The notes under the pieces are model-generated. The model was given only the letters and a program-made list of their open reading frames with translations, had not been told where the DNA came from and did no database searches. This document shows, piece by piece, positions 15,213 through 15,284 of a stretch of 15,284 nt of DNA (positions are counted from its first letter, which is position 1; each line of letters opens with the position of its first letter). The position numbers and the translations under genes were made by a program. The stretch is from assembly GCA_024278345.1 (NCBI GenBank), contig JAJRTK010000181.1:1-15284 (forward strand), in the 5' to 3' direction. This stretch comes from a bacterium (GTDB taxonomy: Bacteria > CSSED10-310 > JAJRTK01).

Positions 15213-15284
15213 CCAGGGAGCTGGCTCCCTGGCGTGGGTCTGGGAGCGGCGCTCCCAGCGGAGGTCCGGAGGCGGAGCCTCCGC
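15213..15284. repeat. Cluster of three consecutive hairpins at the window edge
   Basis: Three inverted repeats follow one another within 72 bp: CCAGGGAGC/GCTCCCTGG (15213-15232), CTGGGAGC/GCTCCCAG (15240-15258) and GGAGGC/GCCTCC (15268-15282), with an alternative outer pairing 15258-15264 with 15278-15284. The first two share the GGGAGC/GCTCCC core. No T-run follows, so they look more like REP-type palindromic units than a terminator. They begin about 110 bp after the last gene and may continue past the window. The 15103-15212 stretch holds no gene I can support. Confidence 0.7.

Overview
The window is about 15.3 kb of roughly 60% G+C bacterial DNA (estimated by eye) that reads as chromosomal core-genome sequence. 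A peptidoglycan elongation pair (PBP2 and RodA), an O-antigen-ligase-type membrane protein, DnaG, FtsE, RNase G, a class-A RNase P RNA and a tRNA without an encoded CCA point to a Gram-negative, rod-forming bacterium. GTG and TTG starts are common. The phylum cannot be fixed from the sequence alone; the mrdA-rodA-rng order would suit lineages such as Acidobacteriota or related deep-branching diderms, but that is inference. I see no insertion sequence, prophage, CRISPR array, toxin-antitoxin pair or recognisable defence system.

Layout. (1) 19-5567, plus strand: mrdA and rodA (4-base overlap), an intergenic stretch with a 27-bp tandem duplication and copy A of a dispersed repeat, then rng and an uncharacterised membrane-anchored coiled-coil protein. 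(2) 5568-9910, mainly minus strand, read right to left: dnaG, a tRNA with a CAU anticodon (probably tRNA-Ile2), a coiled-coil C4 zinc-ribbon protein, an RNase HI with an N-terminal extension, and rnpB. Copy C of the repeat lies between the end of the plus-strand block and the 3' end of rnpB. (3) 10044-10754, plus: ftsE, divergent from dnaG and with no ftsX beside it. (4) Copy B of the repeat lies in the convergent gap between ftsE and a minus-strand FHA-domain gene. (5) 11726-15102, plus: an O-antigen-ligase-like polytopic protein, then two overlapping genes for paralogous zinc-ribbon, membrane-anchored proteins. (6) 15103-15284: a cluster of back-to-back hairpins running off the window edge.

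How the genes fit together. PBP2 (transpeptidase) and RodA (SEDS glycosyltransferase) form the core of the elongasome; mreBCD may lie just upstream. RNase G, RNase P RNA and RNase HI make the central block rich in RNA metabolism, with DnaG supplying replication primers. The FtsE, FHA and ligase genes look like separate transcription units rather than one pathway.

The least explained items are a three-copy dispersed intergenic element sharing an exact 12-mer (A and B on one strand, C on the other), the tandem zinc-ribbon/membrane paralogs, the solitary ftsE, two mutually exclusive dyads upstream of the ligase gene, and the terminal hairpin cluster. None can be called a new functional system from sequence alone.
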